DNA of 20,355 nt from DAOUTY01 sp964453665 (GTDB lineage: Bacteria; Chloroflexota; Dehalococcoidia; SZUA-161): assembly GCA_964453665.1 (NCBI GenBank), contig CAYVQT010000055.1, positions 1 through 20,355 of the forward strand, written 5' to 3'. Below the pieces are notes generated by a model that ran no database searches, had not been told where the DNA came from, and worked only from the letters and a program-made list of their open reading frames with translations. Below, one piece after another: positions 14,301-20,355 of the stretch. The first letter of the stretch is position 1. Every line of letters starts with the position of its first letter. The position numbers and the translations under genes are program-made.

Positions 14301-16274
14301 TTATTTTATCGAATATGCCCCATGCTTCTCGGGAGCGAAATCTGCCGGTAGATAGGTCTCGCTCCGAGCGTATTTCGTCGGGCTGTACTCCTCAAGCTTG
14401 AGCTCTTTCCGTTTGGCATCGATGTGAGCCAGCGATTCCTCAACAGCCTTCTTGTGGTCGGGCTCGAAGTAGTAGGCAGCGCCCACTTTCTCCTTCCAGC
14501 CCTCTGTAATCATCCTGGTTACCTCCTCGGAGCCAGCCACCGGTGAGCCCACGCCCATCCAGGTAGTAACGCCCGAGGCGACGAAATAGGCCCCGATGGA
14601 GATCGCCTTCTCCGACATCCATTCAGGAGCAAACCCCGCCACCGGCAGGTCGCTGATATCCTCGCCCAGGCCACCCTCAGTAGCACACTGGGCAAGGACG
14701 GTCAGGATACGGGAGTTATCTACGCATGAGCCCATATGCAGCACCGGAGGAATACCTATCGTCTGACAGATCTCCTTGAGCCCGGCCCCGCACTGATCCA
14801 TAACCTCCGGAGTCAGCAGGCCCTGCTTGGCACAGGCGATGGCATTACACCCCGTAGTCACTACCAGCACGTCGTTCTTAATAAGCTCCTTAACGATGTA
14901 AAGGTGCGGGTCATCATGTGTAACCCGGGGGTTGTTGCAACCCACGACGCCGGCAGCGCCCCGTATACGCCCCGCCATGACAGCATCGTTCAAAGGGCGG
15001 AAGGACTCACGCAGGCTACCCCCCAGCATATAGGCAATATACTCGTGGGAGAAACCGGCGACCAGGCGGTCCTGCACATCCGGGATGTTCGTCGCCCCGC
15101 GGTTGGGGTAGTTATCGATCGCCGTACGCAGAATAGTCTTGGCTATCTCCATTGCATTGTGTTCGTCGAACTGTATGTGCATAGCGCCGGTAATTTTCGC
15201 TTTGGGCGAGGTGCTGATTATCTTAGTATGATAGTTCTCGGCCGCTTCCACTATACCCTGCATGATGCACTGGATATCCACTACCATAGCATCTATTGCG
15301 CCGGTAAGGATGGCCAATTCCTGTGCCAGGAAGTTGCCCAGCAGCGGCACACCCTGGCGCATCAGTATCTCGTTAGCGGTGCAGCAGATACCGGTCAGGT
15401 TTATTCCATTGGCGCCTTTGGACTTGGCGTACTCGACTATTTCGGGGTCGCTTGCCGCCGCCACAATGAGCTCGGAGAGTGTTGGCTCATGGCCGTGTAT
15501 AACGACGTTTACCTCGTCCTCCCGCAGGGTGCCGAAGTTCGACCCTGCGGCTACCGGCCCCGGAGTGCCGAACAGTATATCGCTGATATCGGTGCTCAGC
15601 ATGGAACCGCCCCACCCGTCGGCGAGGGCATTGCGCAGGCCGTGGTCCAGGATATGCTCCGCATCCTGGTCATTACCGACATGGGTCCTATGCAGGGTCT
15701 CCACGATCTCGCGGTCAACGCCGCGAGGGTAAATACCTAAACTGTGCCACACCTCCTGCCTCTTGGCAGGAGCTCTGCGCGGCGAGAGCAATTCCCCTTC
15801 CTGCCGGCCAAACTCGCCGAGAGCTACTCTGGCCACATCAATGGCAAGCTCTTCCTTGCTTTTACCCTCCGCAGGAACATCCAGATACTGGGCCACTGCT
15901 TTCAGCTTCTGCTCGTCCTTTATCTGGTAATCAGGCGCCTCGCCTGTCGCAGCGGCCAGAAGCGTGTGCGCCATATCGCGGCCGTGGTCGGAGTGAGCCG
16001 CCGCACCGGCAGCAATCCAGCGAATCAGATTCCTGGCTGAGACGGTCTCCTTGGTAGCCCCGCAGATGCCAACCGCCGTCTTGCCCACCAGGCGGCAGGG
16101 CCCCATGAAGCAGTTCTTGCAGCAATTTCCCTCATGCCCGATAGGGCATGGTTTGGTCTCCTCAGCCCGTTTAAAAGCCGTTGATACTCCCTCGGTCTGT
16201 GCTTTCTCCAGCATGTCGATTACGACAGGGTCAACGCTCTTTTTCGCGGGTTCGGAGCTTTTCTTCTCGGCCAT
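14301..16274 (-). CDS. cooS: Anaerobic carbon monoxide dehydrogenase catalytic subunit
   Basis: A Ni-Fe enzyme that interconverts CO and CO2 on low-potential electrons; cytosolic, normally a homodimer. At 657 residues it is full length. The D- and B-cluster cysteines are C43, C51, C52, C55, C60 and C71. C-cluster ligands are visible as H262 (HGHEPTL), the cysteine of GICCTANE (297/298), C336 (DIQCIMQG), C446 (VGCNN), C476 (TTGCNAIA) and C517 (MGSCVDN). The acid-base lysine region SEKAISIG (K556) and the histidines around 94-103 are present. AAAGGAG precedes the ATG. No cooC, cooF, acsB or hydrogenase gene lies within reach, so it stands alone, with its own promoter and terminator. Confidence 0.96.
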   Translation of the reverse strand: MAEKKSSEPAKKSVDPVVIDMLEKAQTEGVSTAFKRAEETKPCPIGHEGNCCKNCFMGPCRLVGKTAVGICGATKETVSARNLIRWIAAGAAAHSDHGRDMAHTLLAAATGEAPDYQIKDEQKLKAVAQYLDVPAEGKSKEELAIDVARVALGEFGRQEGELLSPRRAPAKRQEVWHSLGIYPRGVDREIVETLHRTHVGNDQDAEHILDHGLRNALADGWGGSMLSTDISDILFGTPGPVAAGSNFGTLREDEVNVVIHGHEPTLSELIVAAASDPEIVEYAKSKGANGINLTGICCTANEILMRQGVPLLGNFLAQELAILTGAIDAMVVDIQCIMQGIVEAAENYHTKIISTSPKAKITGAMHIQFDEHNAMEIAKTILRTAIDNYPNRGATNIPDVQDRLVAGFSHEYIAYMLGGSLRESFRPLNDAVMAGRIRGAAGVVGCNNPRVTHDDPHLYIVKELIKNDVLVVTTGCNAIACAKQGLLTPEVMDQCGAGLKEICQTIGIPPVLHMGSCVDNSRILTVLAQCATEGGLGEDISDLPVAGFAPEWMSEKAISIGAYFVASGVTTWMGVGSPVAGSEEVTRMITEGWKEKVGAAYYFEPDHKKAVEESLAHIDAKRKELKLEEYSPTKYARSETYLPADFAPEKHGAYSIK

Positions 16275-16322
16275 TTCTACTCCTTTGACAAAGGTTATAG
16301 GACTCGATATTTGCCATTTCTA

Positions 16323-16351
16323 ATGTTATCACACATCGCTAGACATGTAAA
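16323..16351 (-). promoter_or_regulatory. Promoter for cooS
   Basis: On the minus strand TTTACA (16346-16351), a 17-base spacer and TAACAT (16323-16328), about 50 bases upstream of the cooS start. It is moderately close to consensus. No CooA/CRP-like inverted repeat could be clearly seen. Confidence 0.45.
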
Positions 16352-16378
16352 TCTCTACGAAGGCAAATCGACAGCTCT

Positions 16379-16407
16379 TTGCTAACAGCAGTTCATTGGT
16401 CTATAAT
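16379..16407 (+). promoter_or_regulatory. Promoter for tRNA-Pro
   Basis: TTGCTA (16379-16384), a 17-base spacer and a consensus TATAAT (16402-16407), only 9 bases before the tRNA body. It is divergent from the cooS promoter. Confidence 0.7.
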
Positions 16408-16415
16408 CATGCCAT

Positions 16416-16493
<78 letters not shown>

Positions 16494-16622
16494 CCTTTCT
16501 TCAGTCATTCGTCATTTTGCCTAACTACTGTAAATCTTACGGTGTGAAATTCTGAACACAGGGATGAAATCATTACAGCCAGGTAGATCACTACCATTGT
16601 CTGATACAGAAAAAGCTAAGAT

Positions 16623-17900
16623 ATGAGAGTTACAATAATAACAATTGGCTCGCAAGGAGACGTACAGCCCTACATTGCGTTGGGAACCGGATTGCAGGCC
16701 GCTGGATACGATGTATGTTTGGCGACACACGCTAACTTCGAGGCGATTGCACGGGATCGCGGATTGGAATTTTACCTGATTGAGGGCAATCCTAAAGAAA
16801 TGCTGGAAGCGGAAACCGGGCAGGCTTTGATAGAAACAGGCCGTAATATCGTTACCCATGTACGCCGATTGAAGACTATGGCTACCATGTTGATACAGCA
16901 AATGCTAAATGATAGCTGGAATGCCTGCCAGGGCACAGATGTAATTGTCCATTCAGCCTTTGGCTTTGGCAGTTTCTATGTTGCTAAAAAACTCGGTGTT
17001 CCATCGATCGCAGCATTCCATATACCTTTTACCCGTACAAGCGCGTTTCCTAATGTAACAATGCCACAACTACGCTTAGGAGGCTTCTATAATTGGTTCA
17101 GCTACATATTCTTTGAACAACTCTTCTGGCAAACGTTCAGGTCGAGCATCAATAAATGGGTCCAGGAAAGCCTCAGGCTGCCACGCCCCCCTTTCATGGG
17201 AGACTTCGGGGCTATGCAAAAACGTGGACACCCGATTATCTATGGTTTTAGTCCCACTGTTCTTCCGAAGCCTCCCGACTGGAGTGAGAGTATACATGTT
17301 ACCGGGTACTGGTTTCTAGATCGACAATCTAATTGGCAACCACCCGCCGATTTGGTCGATTTTCTGCAATCTGGGCCACAGCCAATCTATGTCGGCTTTG
17401 GCAGCATGAGCAATCGTAATCCGGAGGAAATGACTGAAATCGTGCTCAAAGCGCTGGATCAGTGTAATCAACGGGGAATAATTCTGACTGGGTGGGGTGG
17501 ACTGAGCAAGACTGACTTACCTGATCATGTATTCAAAATCGAATCAATCCCTTTTGATTGGCTCTTCCCTCAAATGTCGGCCATAGTCCACCATGGCGGT
17601 GCAGGCACTACAGCGGCCAGTCTTCGTGCTGGCATTCCTTCCGTCATTGTCCCTTTCTTCGCCGATCAGCCATTTTGGGGTGAGCAGGTGTTCCGATTGG
17701 GCGTCGGGACAAAACCTATTCACCGAAAACAGCTATCTATAGAGCGATTGTCAAGAGCTATCAATACAGCTGTCAATGATAAAGTAATGCGAAAGCGATC
17801 TGCAACAATCGGCGAGCGCATTAGAGCCGAAGACGGTGTAGCCACCGCGGTCGATATAATTAGCAGCTATATTACAAACGGCTTAATAATTACATCTTAA
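16623..17900 (+). CDS. GT1-family glycosyltransferase (sterol/macrolide UDP-glucosyltransferase type)
   Basis: 425 residues with two Rossmann domains of the GT-B fold. The N-terminal acceptor domain opens with MRVTIITIGSQGDVQPYIAL, the hallmark of the sterol/lipid glucosyltransferase group, and has a hydrophobic stretch near 155-172 that may touch the membrane. The C-terminal donor domain carries HHGGAGTTAASLRAGIP (323-339) and FADQPFWGEQV, a PSPG-like motif for a UDP- or TDP-sugar. The acceptor is unknown; a lipid or polyketide is likely. The ribosome-binding site is poor. The gene stands alone between the tRNA-Pro gene and a copy of its 3' end, so it was probably acquired. Confidence 0.88.
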   Translation: MRVTIITIGSQGDVQPYIALGTGLQAAGYDVCLATHANFEAIARDRGLEFYLIEGNPKEMLEAETGQALIETGRNIVTHVRRLKTMATMLIQQMLNDSWNACQGTDVIVHSAFGFGSFYVAKKLGVPSIAAFHIPFTRTSAFPNVTMPQLRLGGFYNWFSYIFFEQLFWQTFRSSINKWVQESLRLPRPPFMGDFGAMQKRGHPIIYGFSPTVLPKPPDWSESIHVTGYWFLDRQSNWQPPADLVDFLQSGPQPIYVGFGSMSNRNPEEMTEIVLKALDQCNQRGIILTGWGGLSKTDLPDHVFKIESIPFDWLFPQMSAIVHHGGAGTTAASLRAGIPSVIVPFFADQPFWGEQVFRLGVGTKPIHRKQLSIERLSRAINTAVNDKVMRKRSATIGERIRAEDGVATAVDIISSYITNGLIITS

Positions 17901-18022
17901 AGCTGCTGATTGCCTAACACGCTTACAATCGCACTTCGGACCTTATAACATGCCAAAGCTAGAAGTCGCTCAATAAGCAGGTGATTCCAAGCACGAACCC
18001 ATGCCATAATGTAACACTCAGC

Positions 18023-18059
18023 ACGCTGAGGTCGGGGGTTCAAATCCTCCCGCCCCGAC
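18023..18059 (+). repeat. Displaced 3' half of tRNA-Pro (probable attachment-site remnant)
   Basis: 37 bases match 16455-16491 with 2 mismatches, running from ACGCTGAGG through the T-arm to CGCCCCGAC. Both changes keep T-stem pairing through G-T wobble. Upstream, CAGC remains but the anticodon loop is missing, so no functional tRNA is formed. A direct repeat of a tRNA 3' end around a cargo gene is the classical footprint of site-specific integration. Confidence 0.75.
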
Positions 18060-18061
18060 AT

Positions 18062-18145
18062 TCAAATAACTGTTAATCCCTGCCTCTTTAACCTCATGTA
18101 CTCACGCATGTACTCTTGATAACTGGCTTTGTTCTTTCTTGGCAT
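18062..18145 (-). CDS. Small phage-like basic ORF (27 residues)
   Basis: The frame from ATG at 18145 encodes MPRKNKASYQEYMREYMR and nine more residues. The YxEYMREYMR pattern is like the N-terminus of small DNA-associated proteins that I recall from phages and integrated elements. The stop lies 2 bases beyond the tRNA-Pro fragment, so a longer original frame may have been cut at this junction. GGTTAA is a weak ribosome-binding site. Confidence 0.35.
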   Translation of the reverse strand: MPRKNKASYQEYMREYMRLKRQGLTVI

Positions 18146-18419
18146 TTTAACCTGCATTCGTGAAGATTTAGATGCAATGACAGGAGACAGGCTCTCAAAT
18201 ATTTGAACCTCCCCCATATATCCATACAGGGGAAGGTAAATACGAAGGATCTAAAAGGGAGAGTAACAAGCTACAGGCACACAGGCAGCGTCAGAAAATC
18301 ACATACTTGAAAGGTTACAGTTTCAACTGGTGGGGTTTGGTGATGGGACGGGTTTCTGTAGTATAGACCACAGGAGCCAGTCTTTTGCAGGCTAGATCAC
18401 TATAGCAAATGAGACTAAC
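18146..18419. other. Gap without a supported gene
   Basis: Neither strand has a credible coding region. An imperfect hairpin (ACCTCCCC at 18207-18214 with GGGGAAGGT at 18229-18237) is the only structure seen. The sequence could be degraded mobile-element DNA, but no transposase or integrase fragment was recognised. Confidence 0.4.
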
Positions 18420-18650
18420 ATGAACGATAGACAAGCAAGCTGGCATAACAGATTAAGCAGACTTGATTCAAGTACTCCCCCAGAGCCACTAATCGTGGAT
18501 GAAACCACGATTAGTGGCTACAGGAGCACAGAGGGGAGTATAATAGTGCAACCGAGACCATCAAAACCTGCATGGTCAACTTCAGACTGCACAGAAGGCA
18601 TAGGCAGATGGTCTGGTCTATCTACAGCAGGACTGATTTTAGCCATCTGA
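18420..18650 (+). CDS. Doubtful 76-residue ORF containing a perfect stem-loop
   Basis: The frame starts MNDRQASWHNRLSRLDSS and is rich in Ser, Thr and Pro with no recognisable domain. No good ribosome-binding site precedes it. A 15-bp perfect inverted repeat lies within it. The frame may be chance; I give it mainly to mark the open stretch. Confidence 0.2.
   Translation: MNDRQASWHNRLSRLDSSTPPEPLIVDETTISGYRSTEGSIIVQPRPSKPAWSTSDCTEGIGRWSGLSTAGLILAI
18484..18519. repeat. Perfect 15-bp inverted repeat with a 6-base loop
   Basis: AGCCACTAATCGTGG (18484-18498) pairs without mismatch with 18505-18519 around ATGAAA. No T run follows on either strand, so it is not an ordinary terminator. It could be an operator-like or mobile-element end structure. 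Confidence 0.8.
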
Positions 18651-18700
18651 AAGCGTAAGAAGGTTATATCTCTATTCCGTAAATCGTTAATTGAGGTAGT

Positions 18701-19096
18701 CTACTGCGATGGCTGTGATGGTAAATCGCTATTCCAGATGTCCACTGCCACCTTCCATGAGCCATCGGCCTGACGTTTCAGGGCTACCAGGTACTTGCCC
18801 CTCTGAGTCATTTCTCTACCGCCCTCTGGCTGAATAGTCACAGTGCTGACACCTCTCTCGTAGCCCACGTTGCCGTCGTAGTCCACCTCCGCGGGTTCGA
18901 GGTTTATCCTCCGTACGCCCATATTCATGGCAGTCTTCCAGAACTCTTGAATCGCTCGCTTCCCGCTGACCATTTCCTGATTTGGCGGTAGAATCTTCGC
19001 ATCCTCAGTGTAGATGTCAACCAATGCCGCTAGATCTCCCCGATTGTACGCTTCTACGAACCGTTTCGCACCCTCACTCATTGCTGGCTCGACCAT
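18701..19096 (-). CDS. SnoaL-like / DUF4440 family protein
   Basis: A 131-residue protein of the NTF2-like fold. The family pattern is clear: a helical start (KRFVEAYNRGDLAALVDIYTEDAKILPPN), the GKRAIQEFW segment, then beta strands ending in GKYLVALKRQADGSWKVAVDIWNSD. Members include polyketide cyclases, isomerases and many proteins of unknown role; no specific function can be given. The ATG at 19096 follows a strong AGGAGGGGG. An internal ATG at codon 6 is possible. It has its own promoter, divergent from the membrane protein gene. Confidence 0.85.
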   Translation of the reverse strand: MVEPAMSEGAKRFVEAYNRGDLAALVDIYTEDAKILPPNQEMVSGKRAIQEFWKTAMNMGVRRINLEPAEVDYDGNVGYERGVSTVTIQPEGGREMTQRGKYLVALKRQADGSWKVAVDIWNSDLPSQPSQ

Positions 19097-19155
19097 GTCA
19101 ACCCCCTCCTTTCAGTCAGGTCCGGGCAGTTACAGAATCCTGAACTGCTTGTGAT

Positions 19156-19184
19156 ATTCTACTGCGCTGTTTATTATACTGCAA
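19156..19184 (-). promoter_or_regulatory. Promoter for the SnoaL-like gene
   Basis: On the minus strand TTGCAG (19179-19184), a 17-base spacer and TAGAAT (19156-19161). The -35 overlaps the -10 of the divergent promoter. A small inverted repeat GCAGTT/AACTGC (19126-19131, 19143-19148) lies downstream and could bind a regulator. Confidence 0.55.
19175..19180 (+). promoter_or_regulatory. -10 element for the membrane protein gene
   Basis: TATACT stands 31 bases before the start codon at 19211. No -35 of good quality is at the right distance, so the call rests on the -10 alone. It shares bases with the divergent promoter. Confidence 0.35.
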
Positions 19185-19210
19185 GATGTTTGTAAAGAAG
19201 GGTAGAAAGG

Positions 19211-19996
19211 ATGATTAAAACAACTCGCTGGTTTATTGAAACTGCAGTACCACAAATAATTACTATTAAACTGATTTGGGATGAAACTTTTATTGTTGTT
19301 AGTTGGTTGAAGAATTTTTGGAACTCTGTTGCTAAACTAAAACATCCGACTTTATGCCTTGCCTTTCTACTGTTGGCAATGGCCTTACTAGGGGCTGGCC
19401 TGTTTAACTATCTTCATCGTGAAGTTCAAACTTCTCACTTCCGTTCAATAGCAGTAAGTGAATCAAGTGAAACTACTCTTAGTACTGGCGCTTTTATTGT
19501 TGGTCAATATAAGACGGTTGGAGAAGGGTTCTTTGTTGGAAAGCGAATAACGATATCTGCTTTATTATATCTACAGGATAATCAGCTCTACAAAGATTTG
19601 AGGGACTTTACTGGGCCAAAGATAGTCTTTATTGAAGGGTCGGAAAACCCTGATGATTCGGAAAGGGATATATCAGAAGCCATTAAAGCAGGAAACCTGA
19701 CTTCAGCTTTCACAAACATTGGAACTATAGAAATGATAGAGTTCTATGACAGTGAACAGACTGTTGTTTTGGAGGGTGATGTTATCTTCACCAAAGAAGG
19801 TGACGTGTCGTTTGGGCCACTACTAAGTTCGATACTGGATTGGTACAATCTTGAAATAGAGGGCATATCGATTGCACCAAGCTATGTGAAACATGAGATT
19901 GATACAAACAGAACGATACTTCTACTCGCCTTTATAGCTCCAGCAGCAGTCTTTTTGTCTTTGTTTTTTGCTCTCTACTTAAGAGAAGAAACATGA
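19211..19996 (+). CDS. Hypothetical membrane protein with two TM helices
   Basis: 261 residues with one transmembrane helix near 47-67 (TLCLAFLLLAMALLGAGLF) and a second near 235-256 close to the C-terminus, bracketing a soluble domain of about 165 residues. If the N-terminal arm is cytoplasmic, the central domain is outside and the short C-terminal LREET is inside. The central domain is mixed alpha/beta with several acidic stretches. I recognise no family. AAGAAGGG gives a ribosome-binding site. Base use is AT-rich, unlike the housekeeping region, which fits acquired DNA. Confidence 0.7.
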   Translation: MIKTTRWFIETAVPQIITIKLIWDETFIVVSWLKNFWNSVAKLKHPTLCLAFLLLAMALLGAGLFNYLHREVQTSHFRSIAVSESSETTLSTGAFIVGQYKTVGEGFFVGKRITISALLYLQDNQLYKDLRDFTGPKIVFIEGSENPDDSERDISEAIKAGNLTSAFTNIGTIEMIEFYDSEQTVVLEGDVIFTKEGDVSFGPLLSSILDWYNLEIEGISIAPSYVKHEIDTNRTILLLAFIAPAAVFLSLFFALYLREET

Positions 19997-20120
19997 AATC
20001 ATGAATAGTAAGTACAACACCCATTATGAGAATCTACTCTCCAGATTTTAAGACTAACTTGAGTTTTTCTACGAGACCAACTTCAGGTGGTTTGTGGCAG
20101 GTCAGACCAGTGTATTGATC

Positions 20121-20145
20121 CCTGTGTGATGTTATCATCCACAGG
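20121..20145. repeat. Short stem-loop in the terminal gap
   Basis: CCTGTG-T-GATG pairs with CATC-CACAGG around TTAT, with one bulged base. No T run follows on either strand, so a terminator role is unlikely. The gap from 19997 to 20192 holds nothing else I can support. Confidence 0.45.
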
Positions 20146-20192
20146 AAGCACGGTCATAAGCAAAAAGGCATAACTCCACCAATTGTCAGACG

Positions 20193-20355
20193 CTAGGCAA
20201 TGCCGACCTTCCCCGCCTTTTTCATGATAAAGTATACCGAGCTATACCGTTCGGGATTCTTCTTAAACATATCCAGGAAACGCCTGTCTTCGCCAAGCTT
20301 ATGCGTATTTCGGTGAAATCGGACACCGGTTTCGCTCCAAACCGGCCATCTTCTC
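20193..20355 (-). CDS. C-terminal end of an unrecognised protein, cut by the window edge
   Basis: The minus strand is open from the right edge to TAG at 20193-20195 and encodes 53 residues, ending in ERYSSVYFIMKKAGKVGIA. Composition and the run THKLGEDRRFLDMFKKNPE look like real protein, helical and charged. The family is not recognised from this tail, and the start lies outside the window. Confidence 0.5.
   Translation of the reverse strand, partial: RRWPVWSETGVRFHRNTHKLGEDRRFLDMFKKNPERYSSVYFIMKKAGKVGIA

Noticed and set aside
14017..14355. 112-codon open frame in the palindrome cluster
   Set aside because: It is made of repeat sequence, crosses the cooS terminator and overlaps the cooS 3' end.
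14736..15740. 334-codon open frame on the plus strand
   Set aside because: It lies wholly antisense to cooS, whose protein is conserved throughout; the frame is a shadow of its GC-rich codons.
18023..18059. Second functional tRNA-Pro
   Set aside because: The anticodon loop and the 5' half are missing; only the 3' half is present.

Overview
The window looks like a chromosomal segment of an anaerobic bacterium, most probably a member of the Dehalococcoidia or a near relative in the Chloroflexota. The clues are an EF-Tu with a four-cysteine insertion of a kind I associate with that class (from memory, not searched), a CooS-type carbon monoxide dehydrogenase, and a PIN/TRAM-ispD-ispF-cysS block. 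This assignment is an inference.

Positions 1-8,000 and 10,350-12,320 are housekeeping. The order is a membrane PIN/TRAM protein, ispD, ispF and cysS (tightly overlapping, one transcription unit), three tRNAs (Thr-TGT, Tyr-GTA, Thr-GGT), tuf, rpmG, secE, nusG, rplK and rplA. A strong promoter overlaps the cysS stop codon and probably drives the tRNA-tuf-secE-nusG-L11 unit. The usual continuation rplJ-rplL is displaced by an inserted pair of thiolase-superfamily genes (7747-10353): an HMG-CoA-synthase-like domain fused to a DUF35 zinc-ribbon/OB domain, followed by an SCP-x-type thiolase. rplJ-rplL-radC then restarts behind its own promoter and an L10 leader with an intrinsic attenuator. rplL carries an unusual charged N-terminal extension.

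From about 12,320 the window becomes accessory. The 3' third of radC is repeated about 1.6 kb downstream (13644-13934) and brackets an AT-richer segment with two unrecognised genes. A cluster of palindromes follows (13981-14270), then a solitary cooS on the minus strand. Next comes tRNA-Pro(CGG), whose 3' half is repeated 1.57 kb downstream (18023-18059) and brackets a GT1-type glycosyltransferase. Both segments have the footprint of integration at, or recombination in, the 3' end of a conserved gene, but neither contains a recognisable integrase. The rest holds a small phage-like ORF, a doubtful ORF with a perfect 15-bp stem-loop, a SnoaL/DUF4440-type protein facing a two-TM membrane protein across overlapping promoters, and the C-terminal end of an unrecognised gene at the right edge.

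The strongest candidates for something undescribed are the thiolase/HMGCS-DUF35 pair inside the ribosomal-protein cluster, whose synthase-like half seems to have lost its catalytic Glu/Cys/His, and the two consecutive islands marked by duplicated gene 3' ends around cooS.
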